Assembly (NCBI GenBank): GCA_903905455.1
Contig: CAIVGN010000181.1
Coordinates: 1 to 35,959 of the forward strand
DNA length: 35,959 nt
DNA from: an uncultured Archangium sp.
GTDB taxonomy: Bacteria; Myxococcota; Myxococcia; Myxococcales; Myxococcaceae
Reading direction: 5' to 3'
The notes beneath the pieces are model-generated. The model was not told the origin of the DNA, made no database searches, and saw only the letters and a list, made by a program, of their open reading frames with translations. Shown piece after piece: positions 14,857-24,300 of the stretch; position 1 is the first letter of the stretch; every line of letters begins with the position of its first letter. The position numbers and the translations under genes are program-made.

Positions 14857-17604
14857 CGCAGACGCCGCCGGCGATTGCGTCCTCGCGGCGCGCACCAACT
14901 CCGAGGTCAGCCTCCGCAGTCGCACCGGGTCGATGGGCTTGTCGAGGAGGACATTGGACACGCTGGCGAGGTAGTCCGACGCGTGGGGCGTGAAGGCGCC
15001 GCCGGAGACGAAGACCACGCGGCGCGCGAGCACGGGCAGCGTGGCGACCAGCCAGGCGTGGAGCTCCATGCCGGTCATCTCGGGCATCATCAGGTCGCAG
15101 AGGATGACATCGAAGCGCTGGTCTTTCTCGAGCAGTGCCCGGGCTTCGCGACCCGACGCCGCGGTGAGCACCTCGTGCTCGGCGAGCAGCCGCTGGAGGA
15201 TGCGGCGGATGGGCTCCTCGTCGTCGACCACGAGCACCCGTCCGTGGACCGCGGGCGCGGCGGGCTTCGCCGGCTGCGGAGGCGGGAGGGCCACCGGGGT
15301 GGCCGCGCAGGCCGGCAGGCGCACGAAGAGGCGCGTGCCTTCGCCGACCCGGCTCTCGACGCGGAGCTCACCGCCGAACTCGGTGACGATGTTCTTGCTG
15401 ATGGACAACCCGAGGCCCGAGCCCACGCCCACCTTCTTGGTGGTGAAGAACGGCTCGAAGATGCGCCCCAGGTTCTCGGCGGGAATGCCATGCCCGGTGT
15501 CGGCGATCTCGACGAACACCGACGCGCCCTCGCTCCACGTGCGCACGGTGATGCGGTTGCGGTCCACGTGTCCCTCGTCGATGGCGTGGGCCGCGTTGAT
15601 CAACAGGTTCAGGAAGACCTGCGCCAACTTGCCGTCGGACGCAAGCACGGGCGGCACGGGACCGAGTTGCTTGATGAGCTGGGCCCGGTACTTCACCTCG
15701 TTGTGCGCCATGGAGATCGCGGTCTCGAGGGCGAGGTTCACGTCGACGTGGTTGAGCTCGACGCGCTCGGCGCGGGCGAAGGTGCCCAGGCCCTGCGAAA
15801 TCTTCCGGATGCGCCGGGTGCCTTCGAGCGCGTCGCGGGCGCCTTCGAGCAGTTCTTCGAGGGCGCCGGGGCGCAGCAGCCCGGCGTCGTGGCCGGCGAG
15901 CGCGGCCTGGCCCTGTTGCTCGGCGATGGCCGTGGCGCACCAGCGGGCGAGCTCCACGAGCTTCGGCAGGTCGAGCGCCAGGGTCTCGAGGTTGGCGAGC
16001 ACGTAGGCCAGGGGGTTGTTGATCTCGTGCGCGACGCCGGCGGCCAGCATGCCCATGCTCGCCATCCGGTCAGCCTGGGCCAGCCCGGCCTCGAGCTTCT
16101 TGCGCTCGGTGATGTCCACGTGGGTGCCCAGCAACCGCAGCGCGCGGCCGTGGGCGTCACGGGCCACGCACTTGCCGCGCCCGAGAATCCACCGCCAGGC
16201 GCCGTCGTGGGCCCGCATGCGGTACTCGACCTCGAAGCGCTCCTTGCGGCCCTCGATGCAGTCGAGGTTCGCCCGGTCGGCGGCGTCGCGGTCGGCGGGA
16301 TGAATCAAGTCTCGCCAGCTCTTCCCGGTGGCCGCGAAGGTGCCCACGTCGAAGCCCAGCATGCGGAAGTAGCCGGGGCTGAAGTAGCCGCCGTCGGTGA
16401 CGAGGTCCCAGTCCCACAGGGCGTCGCTGGTCGCGTCCATGGCCAACACGAAGCGCTCGTCGCTCTTCTTGAGCGCCTCGTCGGCCTGCCTGCGCTCGGT
16501 GACGTCGGTGATGAAGCCGTGCCACAGCACCGCGCCGTCGGCTTCCTTCTCGGGGAGCGCGCTGCCCAGCAGCCAGCGCACCGTGCCATCTTCGAACTTG
16601 GCGCGGTACTCGTGCTGCCACGGCGTCAGGTCGCGGGCCGACTGCTGGATCGAGGCCACCACGCCCGGGCTGTCTTCGGGGTGCAGGCGGGTGAAGACGA
16701 CCGCCGCGTCGTGCTGCACTTCTTCAGGGGAGACCCGGTAGATGTCGCGCAGGGCCTCGCTGGCGAAGGGGAAGCACGAGGTGCCGTCGGGGCGCAGGCG
16801 GTACTGGTACACGACGCCGGGCACGCGGCTGGCGATCTTCTCGAGGCGGATCAACGCCTCCTCGCGTGCCTGGGCGACCTGGCGGTGCTCCGTGACGTCT
16901 TCCGCGGCCCCGAGGAGCTTGGGGCCCTCGGAGGAGTTCACCACCTCGCCCCAGTAGCGGCAGGTGATCCGCGGACCGCTCTTGCTGCTGATGATCAGCT
17001 CGATGGCGGTGTTCCTGGGGGCGCTCATCAGCCGCTGGGCGAGGAGCTCGCGCTCCTGCGCGTCGATCATCCCCAGCTCCACGGCCGTGCGGCCCACCAT
17101 CTCTTCCCGCGTGAAGCCGATGCGGGCGCAGAAGGCGTCGTTGACCTCGAGGTAGCGGTCGGTGGCGAGGTCGCTGATGGCCATCAGCAACGGACTGCGG
17201 TGGAAGGCATTGGACAGCAGCGCCTTGCTCCCGCGCAGCGCGTCTTCCATCGCCTGCCGCTCGGTGCTGTCGCGGCCGATGACCGCCAGTGCCGCGCGAC
17301 CCTCCCAGGTGAAGGGGCTCACCGAGGCCTCCACGACGAAGGTGGTGCCGTCCTTGCGCCGGTGCACGCGGCGGTGCGCATGGAAGTCGGTGCCGTGCAG
17401 GGCCTTCATGGTCTCGAGGGGCTCCGTCGAGAGCTCCGCGGCGCTCAGGCCCAGGAGCTCGGCGCGCGAGTACCCATAGAGGCGGGCGGCGGGCGAGTTG
17501 GCCGCGAGGATCTGCCCGGTGTCCTGGTCGAAGACGAACGCGGCGTCAGGCAGCGCCTCGAAGAGCGCCTGGAAATCGAACGTGCCCGCTGGTTGCTGCA
17601 TCAT
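14854..17604 (-). CDS. Soluble hybrid histidine kinase with four PAS domains and a receiver
   Basis: 916 residues from the ATG at 17604. Four PAS/PAC units come first: about 10-120 (FEALPDAAFVFDQ), 130-240 (FHRSPLLMAISDL), 265-370 and 380-495 (FVLAMDATSDALWDWD), each ending in a DxTER-like segment. The HisKA phosphoacceptor is in GVAHEINNPLAY, His526. A long helical insertion follows. The ATPase domain has NLLINAAHAID (N-box), DTGHGIP (G1) and GSGLGLSISKNI (G2). A receiver domain follows, with VDDEEP, phosphoacceptor Asp837 (CDLMMPEMTG) and a late Lys in DKPID. No membrane segment, so it senses a cytoplasmic signal. GAGGGG precedes the chosen ATG; upstream in-frame starts are possible. No response-regulator gene is adjacent. 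Confidence 0.93.
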   Translation of the reverse strand: MMQQPAGTFDFQALFEALPDAAFVFDQDTGQILAANSPAARLYGYSRAELLGLSAAELSTEPLETMKALHGTDFHAHRRVHRRKDGTTFVVEASVSPFTWEGRAALAVIGRDSTERQAMEDALRGSKALLSNAFHRSPLLMAISDLATDRYLEVNDAFCARIGFTREEMVGRTAVELGMIDAQERELLAQRLMSAPRNTAIELIISSKSGPRITCRYWGEVVNSSEGPKLLGAAEDVTEHRQVAQAREEALIRLEKIASRVPGVVYQYRLRPDGTSCFPFASEALRDIYRVSPEEVQHDAAVVFTRLHPEDSPGVVASIQQSARDLTPWQHEYRAKFEDGTVRWLLGSALPEKEADGAVLWHGFITDVTERRQADEALKKSDERFVLAMDATSDALWDWDLVTDGGYFSPGYFRMLGFDVGTFAATGKSWRDLIHPADRDAADRANLDCIEGRKERFEVEYRMRAHDGAWRWILGRGKCVARDAHGRALRLLGTHVDITERKKLEAGLAQADRMASMGMLAAGVAHEINNPLAYVLANLETLALDLPKLVELARWCATAIAEQQGQAALAGHDAGLLRPGALEELLEGARDALEGTRRIRKISQGLGTFARAERVELNHVDVNLALETAISMAHNEVKYRAQLIKQLGPVPPVLASDGKLAQVFLNLLINAAHAIDEGHVDRNRITVRTWSEGASVFVEIADTGHGIPAENLGRIFEPFFTTKKVGVGSGLGLSISKNIVTEFGGELRVESRVGEGTRLFVRLPACAATPVALPPPQPAKPAAPAVHGRVLVVDDEEPIRRILQRLLAEHEVLTAASGREARALLEKDQRFDVILCDLMMPEMTGMELHAWLVATLPVLARRVVFVSGGAFTPHASDYLASVSNVLLDKPIDPVRLRRLTSELVRAARTQSPAASA

Positions 17605-17985
17605 GCCCCGACCCCTCGCCATGAACGTCGCGGTGAGTGTCGACCTCGGGGAGGCGGCTGAACAGCGGTTTCGCTGACATGACAATCACCTACGCGCGTG
17701 TCTCAGCTGCGTAACAAGAAACTGCCCAACACCAGCCAACGCCGGTCGCTCGCGCGCAGGCCTGCAGCGGCGTCGTGGAATGCCAGACGGGCAGCCAGTA
17801 CGCGGTGACCATGCCCGGGGTGGCCGTCACGCGCAGACACGAGGAGCTGTTCCTTCACCCCGGCCGCGGTGAAGCAGGGCGCACGCTGCAGCGCGGCATA
17901 AGCAGGGCCACGACGGCGGAGAAGCTGGCGACCTTTCGGGGACGGGAGCGCCTCGAACTGAGCTGGGAAGGCGCGCCTGGGCAGG
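17605..17985. other. Gene-free interval between divergent genes
   Basis: About 380 bases upstream of both the kinase and the 17998 gene. A 71-codon frame from GTG 17775 to 17990 (plus strand) and a longer minus-strand frame crossing into the next gene are open, but neither has a ribosome site, a recognisable domain or a convincing start. I see no repeat or strong hairpin here. It presumably holds regulatory sites for both genes. Confidence 0.5.
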
Positions 17986-17991
17986 CATGAT
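17986..17991 (+). promoter_or_regulatory. Candidate -10 element (CATGAT) for the 17998 gene
   Basis: CATGAT, four of six matches to TATAAT, ends six bases before the ATG. No Shine-Dalgarno sequence is present. It is weaker than the TANNNT examples elsewhere in the window. Confidence 0.3.
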
Positions 17992-17997
17992 GCCCCG

Positions 17998-18711
17998 ATG
18001 AGCACGGACCCGCTTGATGTGTTGATGGCCGTCGACGATCTGCTGCACCACCCTGCCGCGCCCTCCGACATCGAGAAGGCCCTGGTGGTGCTCAAGAAGC
18101 ACGCGAAGCAGAAGCTGTTGCTCTCGTACTTCGCCAAGGCGCTGGTGCTCGGCGGGAAGTACCAGGCGGCGCTGGAGAAGGCCGACGAGGCGGTGGCTGA
18201 TCAGAAGTCGTCGGCCTGGCCGCGGTTCTGGCGCGCAGCGGCGCTGGTGGGCCTGGGCGCCGACGCCAAGCAGTGGGTGCCAGAGCTCAAGCTCGCCTAC
18301 AAGGGAGACCGGGACGTGGCGAAGGAAGCGATGGCCCAGCCGGTGTTCGACACCGTGCGCGGGTCGGCCGAGTTCCTCTCCGCCATTGGGCAGAAGAAGG
18401 GCGCCGCGGGCCCTTCCGTGGAGGTGGCGCGGTTGATCAAGCTGGCCACCCACGGCGAGCCGTTCGACCTGTGGGCCGCGGCCTCGACGCTGGGCAAGCA
18501 CCAGGATCAACCGAGCATCATCGACGCGAAGTTGAACGCGCTGGAGGCCATCTGCGAAGACCTCGATGAGCACGGCGAGGCGAACCTCGCGGAGTACGGC
18601 AACAAGTCGCCGGTGTTCTTCCACAAGGCGCTCAAGGCAGAGAAGACGGCACGCAAGGCGCTGGGCAAGGCGCGGTCGGCGTTCACCGTGGGCCTCGAAG
18701 TCGCGGAGTAG
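17998..18711 (+). CDS. TPR-like helical protein of unknown function
   Basis: 237 residues, no signal peptide or membrane segment. An N-terminal helical repeat region resembles tetratricopeptide repeats: LLLSYFAKALVLGGKYQAALEKADEAVA (about 40-68), then WPRFWRAAALVGLG and LAYKGDRDVAKEAMAQPVFDTVRGSAEF. The final segment, in which a work-load count is followed by a statement of distance to the next unit (QPVFDTVRGSAEFLS), is common in bacterial TPR proteins. The C-terminal half is Lys/Ala-rich and helical. Such proteins are scaffolds for protein contacts; the partner is unknown. It is convergent with the 18753-20657 lipoprotein, 41 bases away. Confidence 0.8.
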   Translation: MSTDPLDVLMAVDDLLHHPAAPSDIEKALVVLKKHAKQKLLLSYFAKALVLGGKYQAALEKADEAVADQKSSAWPRFWRAAALVGLGADAKQWVPELKLAYKGDRDVAKEAMAQPVFDTVRGSAEFLSAIGQKKGAAGPSVEVARLIKLATHGEPFDLWAAASTLGKHQDQPSIIDAKLNALEAICEDLDEHGEANLAEYGNKSPVFFHKALKAEKTARKALGKARSAFTVGLEVAE

Positions 18712-18752
18712 CGCGCCGCCCCGGCCTCGAGCACCCACGGCGAACCACCGCT

Positions 18753-20657
18753 TCAGTCGTCGCCGTGGTGGTCGTCGTCGTCATTCCGCATGCGCGCCAG
18801 GTAGATGCCCGCCCAGGTCACGGAGGCATCGGCGTTGGCCATGCTGACGTTGATCACCAGGTAGCGCGAGCCATCCTCCCTTCCATCGCTGCGGAAGGAG
18901 TCTCGCTCGATGCCCATGGAGGTGACCAGGAGCGGGACGAGGCCGGTGGCGTCCGCGGGAGGCGCTCCGAGATCGACGTTCCACGCCGAGGTGTGGGTGT
19001 CGACGAGCACGGTGAAGCGGCTGGCCCGCGTGTACGGCCCGTCGACGAGGTACAGGCCGGTGACCGTGTTGGTACGCAGCGCCTTGAAGGCGACCTGCCA
19101 GGTCGACTCCCCCACCGCGCTGACCGCCGCGAAGGCGTTGGAGCGCCAGCGCGGAGGCTCGAGGCTCTCTTCCTCGGAGCCTCCCTTGGGGCTCGGCGCC
19201 CGCCCGGAGAAGTTCCAGAACAAGAAGTCCTGGAAGGTGGGCCCGGTCTGCGCGGCCATCCACGTCTTCTTCGTCTGGAGGTCGTGCACGAAGAGGCCCT
19301 GGTGGACGGGCACGGTGTGGGTGTACCAGCCGTCCTTGTTCAGGCTCTGCGCGACGCAGTACTTGATGACCTCCTTGTTGCCGTCACCCGCGCACTGCAT
19401 CTGGAAGGAGCGCGTTGCCGTGCCCCAGGCGCCCCAGAAGGCGACGTAGCGCCCGTCGAACGAGAGGCCCTCACCGAAGCGGGTGAAGGTGTCCGCGGTC
19501 GGCTGCCCCGAGGCGTTGGGCACCCGGCCCCCGATCTTCACCAGCGTCTGCAGCGTGGGGTTGGGGCGCAGGGGCGCGCGGTACACGCCGCCCGCCGTGG
19601 GGTTGTCCTCGTTGTCGGAGCCGACGAAGACCATGAAGCCCTTCGCGGCGCTGGGCGGCGCAGTGGAACCAAAGAGCGTGGTGGTGCCGGGGATCAGCGA
19701 GCTGACGTTGTCGGCGACGCGCTGCACGCGGCTCAGGGGCACGGAGAGGTCGCGGTAGTAGACCCCGGTGCGACCCTCGGTCAGGCCGCCGCCGAGATCC
19801 TGCGTCCAGTTGCCCTTGAAGACCACCGTCGAGCCCGCGAGGCCCGGCGCGCCGGGGAACTGGTCGAAGCGGGTCCCCGCCACGGCCCCGGGCACCTGGT
19901 ACTCGGGGAACACGAGCTGGCCGGTGGGGTAGTCGGCCACCCCGCCCAGGAGGTTGGCCCCGGCCTGCAGCACGCCGCCCGGGTTCGCGAACACGCCCGA
20001 GGTGCCCACCTTGGTGGTGGTGCCCGCGTCATCGAGCGCGAACTGCCACACCGGCCGCGTCTGCCCGCGCGTGGCGACGGTGCGCGTCAGGAGGTCGATG
20101 CGCGGAATGGAGGGGAACTCGTTGAAGGGTGCGGCGAGGTTGTTGGGCGAAGGGGCGATGCCCCCGGTGACCGCGATGGGCGTGACTGGCCCCGGAGTGA
20201 GCTTCGTGCCGAGGTCGCGGGTGAAGATGCCGCGCACCGGACTGGAGCCTGCGCCCGAGCCTGCATCGGAGCCGGAGCCCGAGCCTTCAGCCGCGGCGGG
20301 GAGCAGCACCGTCTCGCCTTCGCCTCCGCCTCCTTCCGACCCGGTGCTGCGCGCGCGGAAGACCACGAACCCTTTTCCGTTCACGGAGGGCTGATTGTAC
20401 GAACTGAAGGTCTTGCCTCCCGCATTGGGGATCAGACTCGCGTTGTTGACGACGGTCTCCCAGGCCAGCCGCGGAGCCGCCGGCTGCGTCAGGGGGAGAC
20501 TCGTGCTGTCCACCGCGTCCGACCCATCGGGCCACCCGCATCCTGCGATCGCCGCCGCGACGACGAGCCACCGAGGCCACGACTTTCTTTGCACGGGGCC
20601 GCCTCGTGCCGATCCGATGGTGTTGCTTCGCCCCGCCTTGCCCCGTGTGTTGCCCAT
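18753..20657 (-). CDS. Large lipoprotein with a possible beta-propeller-like repeat fold
   Basis: 634 residues. The start at 20657 gives a basic N-region, then RWLVVAAAIAGC with Cys40 as lipidation site, and AGGGGG lies upstream of it; the n-region is unusually long. The mature part begins with segments of the type FSSYNQPSVNGKGFVVFRA, which recur later (GLAGSTVVFKGNW, AKGFMVFVGSDN, SFDGRYVAFWGAW). They resemble the repeats, in which a G-x-VaFrA strand recurs, of secreted proteins annotated with choice-of-anchor tandem repeats, so I infer a propeller or similar repeat fold. A GSGSDAGSGAGSS linker interrupts the first part. The C-terminus is Asp/His-rich (DDDDHHGDD), a possible metal-binding tail. 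Function unknown. Confidence 0.85.
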   Translation of the reverse strand: MGNTRGKAGRSNTIGSARGGPVQRKSWPRWLVVAAAIAGCGWPDGSDAVDSTSLPLTQPAAPRLAWETVVNNASLIPNAGGKTFSSYNQPSVNGKGFVVFRARSTGSEGGGGEGETVLLPAAAEGSGSGSDAGSGAGSSPVRGIFTRDLGTKLTPGPVTPIAVTGGIAPSPNNLAAPFNEFPSIPRIDLLTRTVATRGQTRPVWQFALDDAGTTTKVGTSGVFANPGGVLQAGANLLGGVADYPTGQLVFPEYQVPGAVAGTRFDQFPGAPGLAGSTVVFKGNWTQDLGGGLTEGRTGVYYRDLSVPLSRVQRVADNVSSLIPGTTTLFGSTAPPSAAKGFMVFVGSDNEDNPTAGGVYRAPLRPNPTLQTLVKIGGRVPNASGQPTADTFTRFGEGLSFDGRYVAFWGAWGTATRSFQMQCAGDGNKEVIKYCVAQSLNKDGWYTHTVPVHQGLFVHDLQTKKTWMAAQTGPTFQDFLFWNFSGRAPSPKGGSEEESLEPPRWRSNAFAAVSAVGESTWQVAFKALRTNTVTGLYLVDGPYTRASRFTVLVDTHTSAWNVDLGAPPADATGLVPLLVTSMGIERDSFRSDGREDGSRYLVINVSMANADASVTWAGIYLARMRNDDDDHHGDD

Positions 20658-20807
20658 GTGAGACCCCCTGGTTGACTTCGGGCAGGGCGGAGCACTCGAC
20701 GTGCCACCGTGTGGTCGAGGGTGCGAGCACCACCGAGCGTAGACAGCGGGGCATTTTGGTTGCGCCGAACGCAAGAAGGGCGGCGGCGAAGCGCTGAAGG
20801 AAGGGCG

Positions 20808-20849
20808 CGTTGAGATGCGCGGTGGGCGCGCATCCTGTGAATCTCAACG
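20808..20849 (+). repeat. Two-tier hairpin repeat (copy 1)
   Basis: Outer stem CGTTGAGAT (20808-20816) with ATCTCAACG (20841-20849), inner stem GCGCG (20817-20821) with CGCGC (20827-20831), and a nine-base bulge on the 3' side. A diverged copy lies at 26262-26314. It sits about 40 bases before the start of the 20891 gene, in the 233-base gap between divergent genes. Confidence 0.7.
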
Positions 20850-20877
20850 GCCGCGATGCAGTGACGCCCGTTTCGTC

Positions 20878-20883
20878 TACCCT
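20878..20883 (+). promoter_or_regulatory. Candidate -10 element (TACCCT) for the 20891 gene
   Basis: TACCCT ends seven bases before the ATG, with no Shine-Dalgarno sequence between. No clear -35 hexamer. Fits the leaderless pattern of this window. Confidence 0.4.
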
Positions 20884-20890
20884 GCGCGCC

Positions 20891-21268
20891 ATGTGTTCGT
20901 TCCTGACCGTGGGCATCGAAGGAAGTCGTTCCGCCGCGCTCGAAGCGGCGCTGGTCGCGCTGCGCCTCGGGGTGAGCCGCGAGGTGAATCCCCAGGTGCA
21001 GCGCCTCTTCCCCGCAGGCGACACGCTCTTCCTCGTCACCCGGGGGGAGTGCTCCTGCGACCTCGTGCCCCTGAAGGCCGACTCGCCGCGCGAAGAGAAG
21101 CGACGCCGTCGCGGACAATCAGGCTCGAAGCGACCCAACCAGGTCTCCGAGACATTTTTTGCGTCATTGAAGCCCCATGCCCCGGTGCGCCTGTATTTCC
21201 ACGAGGTCGCGGGCGATCACCTCACCGAACCGGTGAAGCCCGAGGCGCAGGCCACGCTGATTTCCTGA
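20891..21268 (+). CDS. Small uncharacterised protein with CxC motif
   Basis: 125 residues from the ATG at 20891. No signal peptide. MCSFLTVGIEGSRSAALEAA begins a domain with a beta-alpha start; FLVTRGECSCDLVPL (about 54-68) contains CSC. A basic stretch (REEKRRRRGQSG) comes next. The C-terminal part (APVRLYFHEVAGDH) looks like strand and turn. I recognise no family. The long upstream open frame includes the hairpin repeat and is unlikely to be translated; the leaderless-type -10 supports this start. 86 bases separate it from the Ig-repeat gene on the same strand. Confidence 0.7.
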   Translation: MCSFLTVGIEGSRSAALEAALVALRLGVSREVNPQVQRLFPAGDTLFLVTRGECSCDLVPLKADSPREEKRRRRGQSGSKRPNQVSETFFASLKPHAPVRLYFHEVAGDHLTEPVKPEAQATLIS

Positions 21269-21354
21269 GAGGAAGGTCAGGCCCGACAGCAATCCCGCTG
21301 CCTACATGGTAGGAAAACTGCACACACTGATTGCAGTTCACCAAGGGGCGGGTC

Positions 21355-24300
21355 ATGGGCGCTGGTTTGCGTTTGAAGTCCGGGGCGTTGGTCGCATTTT
21401 CTTTGGTTGTCTTGTCTTGTCAGGCCCAGGCGGCGCCGGTGAGCGCCTTCCGGCTCAGCGGGGTGCCCACGCAGGCCGTCGCCGGAGCGCCCGTGACGTT
21501 CACCGTCTCGGCGCTCGACGCGACCGGGGCGCTGGTCGCCGACTACGCAGGCACTGCGCTGATCACCAGCAGTGACCTCGCCGCCGCCGTGCCCGTGCCC
21601 GCGGTCTTTTCATCGGGCGTGGCGGCAGGCCTCACCCTCACCTTCAACACCGCCGGCACCCAGTCGGTGACGGCCACCGACGCGCTGCTGACCGGCGTGA
21701 GCGCGAGCGCGTCGGTCACCGTCGCCCTGCCCCCCAGTTCCACCATCACCGCGCCGGTGAACGTGAGCGCCGGAGCCAACGCGACGGCCACGGTGCCCAG
21801 CCAGGCCGGCGTCACCTACGCCTGGAGCGTCCAGAACGGCGTCGTCACTGCCGGTGGCACCGCGCGCTCGATGACCTTCACCGCCGGCGCCTCCGGGGCC
21901 GTGCTGCTGTCGTGCCAGGTCACGCGCACCGTCGGGGGCGCCAGCAGCACGGGCACCCGTTCGGTGAACATCGCCGCGGTGCCCACGGCCCCCGCGGTCA
22001 CCGCGCCGGCCCTCGTCACCACCGCCGTCGCGGGCAACACCGCCAGCGTCGCCGCCACCGTCGGCATGACCTATTCGTGGACCATCGTCGGCGGCACCAT
22101 CAGCGGCTCGAAGCTGGGGGTGATCAGCGGCGGTCGCAACACCGTCACCTTCACCGCGGGCGTGGTGGGCACCCTCACCTTGAGCGCCGTGGAGATCAAC
22201 GTCGCGGCCCTCAAGAGCGCCGCCGCGAGCGCCACCACGCAGGTCATCGCCGCGCCGGTCAAGCCGAGCGCCATCACCTCCACCACGCCGGTCACCGCCG
22301 GCAGCAGCGGGCTCACGGCGAGCGTCACCGCGCGCGCCGGCGCCACGTACCTGTGGACCCTCGCCGGCGGGACCTTCACCAACGCCCACGGCGACGCGGG
22401 CGAGCTGGCGGGCACCACCAACTCCGTCACCTTCACCGCGGGCGCCGCGGGCACGCTGGTGCTCACGGTCAAGGAAGTGAACCTCGCGGGCACGAAGAGC
22501 GCCGCGCTCTCGAAGAGCCTCACGGTGAAGGCCGCGCCGCTCCCGCCCACCATCACCGCGGCCAGCCCGGTGAACGCCGGACAGACGGGCCGCACCGCGC
22601 AGGTCACGGCCCGCACCGGCTTCACCTACCTGTGGACCATCGCCAACGGCACCCTCACCTCGACCGGCGGCACCGCGGGCGTCACCGCCACGGGAACGAA
22701 CACCGTCACCTATACCGCCGGAGCCGTGGGCCCGGTCACGCTGACCTGCGTCGAGCGCAACGGCGTGGTGGGCCCCAACGGCAGCAGCGCGCCGGCCACC
22801 GCCAGCATCACGGTGAACCCCGCGGGCAGCCCGGTGATGCCGGTCATCACCGCGACGAGCCCGGTCTCCGAAGGGCAGTCGGGCCGCACCGCCTCCGTCG
22901 TGGCGCTGACGGGCATGAGCTACCTGTGGACCATCGCCAACGGCGCCGTCACCTCGGCCAACGGCCTGGCCGGCGTCACTGCCACGGGCCGGAACACCAT
23001 CACCTATACGGCGGGCGTCGCGGGCAGCACTGACTTCACCTGCGTCGAGAGCAACGGCGTCGCGACCAGCCTCCCGGCCACGAAGTCGGTGACGGTGGCG
23101 GCCACGCCGACGCGGCCCAGCCTCGTGACCACCACGCCCCTCGAGGCCGGCGCCAGCAGCAGCGCACAGGTCACCGCCAACACCGGCATGCACTACCTGT
23201 GGGGGGCGACCAACGCGACGCTCACCAGCGCGGGAGGCACCTCCGGAGTCACCAGCGGGGCGAGCAACAGCGTCACCTTCACCGCGGGCACGGTGGGCAC
23301 CCTGGGCCTGACCTGCGCGGAGCTCAACGCCGCCAACGTGCAGGGCCCCACGGCCTCGGCCTCGGTGCAGGTCATCTCTGCGCCGCCGGTCACCCCCACC
23401 ATCAGCGTCCAGGCCACCGTGGCCCTGGGCACGTCGGCGACGGCCTCGGTCGTGGCGCGGCCGAGCATGACGTACGCGTGGACCCTCACCAACGGGACCT
23501 TCACCAACGTGGGCGGCGCGGCCGGCGTCGTCAGCGGGTCGACCAACTCCGTCACCTTCAGGCCGGTGGCCGAGGGGGCCCTGGTGCTCACCTGCGTGGA
23601 GACCAACACCGACGCGGTGAACTCGGGCGCGGCGACGGCCACGCTGACGGCGACGCCCGCGGGCACCGGCGGCATCGTGGCCATGCCCCGGCTCGGCCTG
23701 GGCCGGCCCATCTTCGGCACCAACACCCCTTCGCTGCTCAATGACGGGGCGTACCGCGCCTCCTACGCGTGGACGGCCCCGAAGGGCGCGTGGGCGGCCC
23801 TCGACCTGGGCGCCGGGCCTTCCCAGCTCTACGTGCAGATCTCCAACGAAGACTCGGCGACCGGCGACCTGAACGGCGGAGGCATGGCGGCCTTCCACTG
23901 GCTGACGAGCGCGGACTCGACCAACGGCCAGGACGGTACGTGGACCACCGTGGCTACCATCACCGCCAACCCGTACATCACCCGCGCGAGCCTGCTGCCC
24001 TTCAGCGGCCAGCGCTGGCTCAAGCTGGTGATGGACTCGGCCTCGACCCTCGATGAGATCGACGCGTGGGACGCGAGCGGCGGCGTCACCGACGCCTGGA
24101 TGTTCATCGGCGACAGCATCACCAACCGCGCCACCAAGCGTGGCAGCCAGTCGGGCGTGGGCAACCAGCCCTCGTTCCAGGCCAACCTGCAGACGGCGAA
24201 GGGCCAGTACCCGGCGCAGGGTGGTGGCGGCATCGTGGGCGCCGGCGCGGCCGACGTGCGCGCCAACATCGACGCCTGGCTCGCGGCGTTCCCCCACGCG

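Noticed and set aside
12832-17661. Very long plus-strand open frame (1609 codons)
   Set aside because: It lies antisense to the hybrid kinase and two other genes that have clear domains. Its translation is His/Arg/Gly/Gln-rich without domains, an effect of GC-rich third positions on the opposite strand.
17703-18137. Minus-strand open frame of 144 codons upstream of the kinase
   Set aside because: Half of it is antisense to the TPR-like gene, and it has no ribosome site or recognisable domain.
18735-18768. Nine-base stem CCACGGCGA/TCGCCGTGG between convergent genes
   Set aside because: It overlaps the coding end of the 18753-20657 gene, has a 16-base loop and lacks a T-run, so a terminator call is not justified.
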